Assembly: GCA_007133145.1 (NCBI GenBank)
Contig: SLNF01000359.1
Coordinates: 1-6,141 of the forward strand
Direction: 5' to 3'
Source of the DNA: Nitriliruptorales bacterium
GTDB taxonomy: Bacteria; Actinomycetota; Nitriliruptoria; Euzebyales; Egibacteraceae
Length of the DNA: 6,141 nt
The notes beneath the pieces were generated by a model. It saw nothing but the letters and a program-made list of their open reading frames with translations, made no database searches and was not told where the DNA came from. Shown here one piece after another: positions 4,757 through 6,141 of the stretch (position 1 is its first letter; every line of letters begins with the position of its first letter). The position numbers were made by a program, and so were the translations under genes.

Positions 4757-5418
4757 CGAGGCTCGTCCACGTCGTCGAGCCGCCCTCGGAGCCCGACGCC
4801 CCAGTCCTCCTCGTCCTCCACGGCACCGGGGGCAGCGAGCGCGACCTCCTGCCGGTCGCCCGGGCGATCGCCCCGGGTGCGGCGCTCATCGCCCCACGCG
4901 GCCCCGTCGTCGAGGCTGACGGCGTGCCGCGCTTCTTCCGCCGGATCCCGACCGGACAGCCGGGCCCCTACCCGTTCACCTTCGACGACGCCGAGATCGC
5001 CCAGCGCACCGCCGAGCTCGCGACCTTCCTCGACGAGACCGTCGCCGCCGAGGGACTCGAGGGGCGTCCGCGCTATGCGGTGGGCTTCTCCAACGGCGCG
5101 AACGTCGCCACGGCGATGCTCCTGCTCGTGCCCGGCGCCCTGCGCGGCGTCCTCGGCTTCGCGCCGATGCCGGTCCTCGACGACCCGCCGGGGACCGACC
5201 TCTCGGAGACTGCGGCTTGGCTCGGCGCCGGCCGCGCCGACCCCATCGCCACGCCCGCGCTCGTCGAGCGCCTCGCCGCGTCCCTCGAGGAGCGCGGTGC
5301 GGCCGTCGAGGTCGCGCTCGGCGACGGCGGGCACGAGGTGCGCCTCGACGCGGTGCGGGCCGCCGCAGCCTGGTTCGCCAAGCTCCGCGCCGCCACCGGC
5401 GGCGCCGACCTGCCGTGA
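4753..5418 (+). CDS. Alpha/beta hydrolase (phospholipase/carboxylesterase family), MhqD-like
   Basis: This 221-residue cytoplasmic serine hydrolase is of normal length for the phospholipase/carboxylesterase group. The oxyanion-hole strand VLLVLHGTGGSERDLLPVA (18-36) carries the HGTGG motif. The nucleophile is Ser113 in GFSNGAN. The acid is likely Asp163 in GRADPI and the base His194 in GGHEV, so the triad is complete. RFFRRIPTG (60-68) is the family's conserved Arg-rich loop. The ATG at 4753 overlaps the dioxygenase stop by ATGA; longer upstream readings would lie inside that gene. In Bacillus subtilis the related hydrolase MhqD belongs to the quinone-stress regulon with a dioxygenase (MhqO), so a role in handling ring-cleavage products or quinone adducts is plausible. 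The natural ester substrate is unknown. No strong Shine-Dalgarno sequence precedes it, consistent with coupled translation. Confidence 0.88.
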   Translation: MTRLVHVVEPPSEPDAPVLLVLHGTGGSERDLLPVARAIAPGAALIAPRGPVVEADGVPRFFRRIPTGQPGPYPFTFDDAEIAQRTAELATFLDETVAAEGLEGRPRYAVGFSNGANVATAMLLLVPGALRGVLGFAPMPVLDDPPGTDLSETAAWLGAGRADPIATPALVERLAASLEERGAAVEVALGDGGHEVRLDAVRAAAAWFAKLRAATGGADLP

Positions 5419-5492
5419 CCGAAATCGGCCCCGCCCCTGCGGCAGCGACCTTCGCCGTCGGCGGCGTCGTCCATCTCGTGGTGTCGCCGTGA
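5415..5492 (+). CDS. Possible 25-residue linking ORF between hydrolase and reductase
   Basis: A GTG at 5415 overlaps the hydrolase stop (GTGA, 5415-5418). The frame runs 25 codons to a TGA at 5490-5492, which overlaps the GTG start of the next gene (GTGA, 5489-5492). The peptide begins MTEIGPAPAA, is mostly small and hydrophobic (VGGVVHLVV near the end), and matches nothing I know. Its value may be in translation itself: it would carry ribosomes across a 70-nt gap that has no clear ribosome binding site for the reductase. It may equally be chance, because open frames are frequent at this GC content. Confidence 0.3.
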   Translation: MTEIGPAPAAATFAVGGVVHLVVSP

Positions 5493-6141
5493 CCCTGCAC
5501 TTCACCGCCGACGACGGCATCCAGCGCCTCGTCCTCGGCCGTGGGGTGCGTGCGCGCCTCGGGGAGGAGCTCGCGCGCCTCGGCGTCTCGCGGCCGCTGC
5601 TGCTCGCCTCGCCCTCGGCGACACCGCTGGCCTCCGAGCTCGCTGGGCGGCTGCCCGTCGCGGTGGCGGGCCTTCGCGCCGAGGCCCGCGCCCACGTCCC
5701 CGCACGCGACGTCGAGGCCGCGGCGGGCCACGCAGGCGAGGTCGCCGCCGACGTCCTCGTGAGCGTCGGCGGTGGGGCGGCGACGGGGCTTGCGAAGGCC
5801 GTCGCGGTGGCGACCGGTCTGCCCCTCGTCGCGGTGCCGACGACGCTTGCCGGCTCGGAGGCCACCCCGGTCTGGGCGGTGAGCCGCGAGGGGCGCAAGC
5901 GCACCGCGCGCGACGCCCGAGCCCTCCCACGCGTCGTGCTCGCCGACCCCGAAGCGGGCGTCGGCGTGCCCGAAGAGGCGCTCGCCGCGAGCGGGCTCAA
6001 CGCGCTCGCCCACGCGCTCGCCGCCTACGACGGCCCGCATGCCAGCCCCGCCTCACGCCTGCCGGGCGGCCACGGCGCGGCGCTGCTGCTCGACGTGCTG
6101 CCCGCCGCGGTCGCGGGCGACCTCGACGCCCGGGCGCAGGC
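5489..6141 (+). CDS. Maleylacetate reductase-type enzyme, iron-alcohol-dehydrogenase superfamily (3' truncated)
   Basis: The first 217 residues are in the window; the gene continues past the end. It would reduce maleylacetate (or chloro-maleylacetate) to 3-oxoadipate with NAD(P)H, after dioxygenase ring opening. The nucleotide-binding domain shows LVSVGGGAATGLAKAVA (about 90-106) with the GGG loop and the conserved Gly/Lys, then GLPLVAVPTTLAGSEATPVW (110-129) and GRKRTARDARALPRVVLADP (135-154), all typical of maleylacetate reductases. At 168-177, SGLNALAHAL has Asn171 where metal-dependent iron alcohol dehydrogenases have the Asp ligand (DALTH), which favours the reductase over a true iron alcohol dehydrogenase. 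GTG at 5489 is the only reasonable start: the frame is open upstream to about 5414 but has no ATG or GTG. No clear ribosome binding site is seen; translation may be coupled. The family is firm; the exact substrate is inferred from the operon. Confidence 0.83.
   Translation, partial: MTLHFTADDGIQRLVLGRGVRARLGEELARLGVSRPLLLASPSATPLASELAGRLPVAVAGLRAEARAHVPARDVEAAAGHAGEVAADVLVSVGGGAATGLAKAVAVATGLPLVAVPTTLAGSEATPVWAVSREGRKRTARDARALPRVVLADPEAGVGVPEEALAASGLNALAHALAAYDGPHASPASRLPGGHGAALLLDVLPAAVAGDLDARAQ

Noticed and set aside
4708..6000. Minus-strand open frame (430 codons) opposite the hydrolase and reductase
   Set aside because: Arg/Ala/Ser/Pro-rich translation typical of an antisense GC frame. 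The plus strand has a complete catalytic triad and a dehydrogenase fold.
1..6141. CRISPR array, insertion sequence, attachment site or prophage
   Set aside because: No regularly spaced repeats, transposase, integrase or terminal inverted repeats were seen. The tRNA is intact and no partial duplicate of its 3' end was noticed in the window.

Overview
The window is a strongly GC-rich chromosomal stretch with dense genes, third codon positions that are almost always G or C, and short intergenic gaps. GTG is used as a start at least once. This fits a high-GC actinobacterium. The very acidic exported protein and the gene mix would suit a Nitriliruptoria/Euzebya-like or other deep-branching actinobacterial lineage, but that placement is a guess.

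Layout, left to right. (1) Positions 2-409 (+) hold the C-terminal half of a LolD/MacB-type ABC transporter ATPase, cut by the window edge. (2) Positions 565-2651 (+) hold a tight two-gene operon with an ATGA overlap. The first gene is an ethylbenzene-dehydrogenase-gamma-like haem-binding protein anchored at both ends. The second is a five-helix membrane protein with membrane-embedded histidines. Together they look like a small membrane haem/electron-transfer module with no molybdenum subunit in view. (3) Positions 2775-3215 (+) encode a universal stress protein with an intact ATP-binding motif. (4) Positions 3246-3563 (-) hold a convergent unit: a tRNA-Thr(CGU) gene with encoded CCA, then a 60-residue single-helix membrane protein. 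It meets the stress-protein gene at a shared hairpin whose two arms carry both stop codons. (5) Positions 3752-6141 (+) hold a catabolic or detoxification operon. It encodes a PcpA/LinE/MhqO-type extradiol (hydroquinone) dioxygenase, an MhqD-like serine hydrolase, a possible 25-codon linking ORF, and the N-terminal part of a maleylacetate-reductase-type enzyme that runs off the window. The genes are joined by ATGA and GTGA overlaps. A perfect inverted repeat with 9-bp arms, AT-rich against its surroundings, lies 77 bp upstream of the first gene and is a strong candidate operator for a MarR- or TetR-type repressor not present here.

How the genes work together: in group 5, ring cleavage of a (chloro)hydroquinone gives a product that leads to maleylacetate, and the last enzyme would reduce maleylacetate to 3-oxoadipate. 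The hydrolase is the same type that accompanies the dioxygenase in the Bacillus quinone-stress (Mhq) regulon. In group 2, the soluble haem domain would sit outside the membrane and exchange electrons with the helical partner. Both pathway readings are inferences from family membership and gene order. No mobile element, CRISPR array, phage gene or rRNA was seen.
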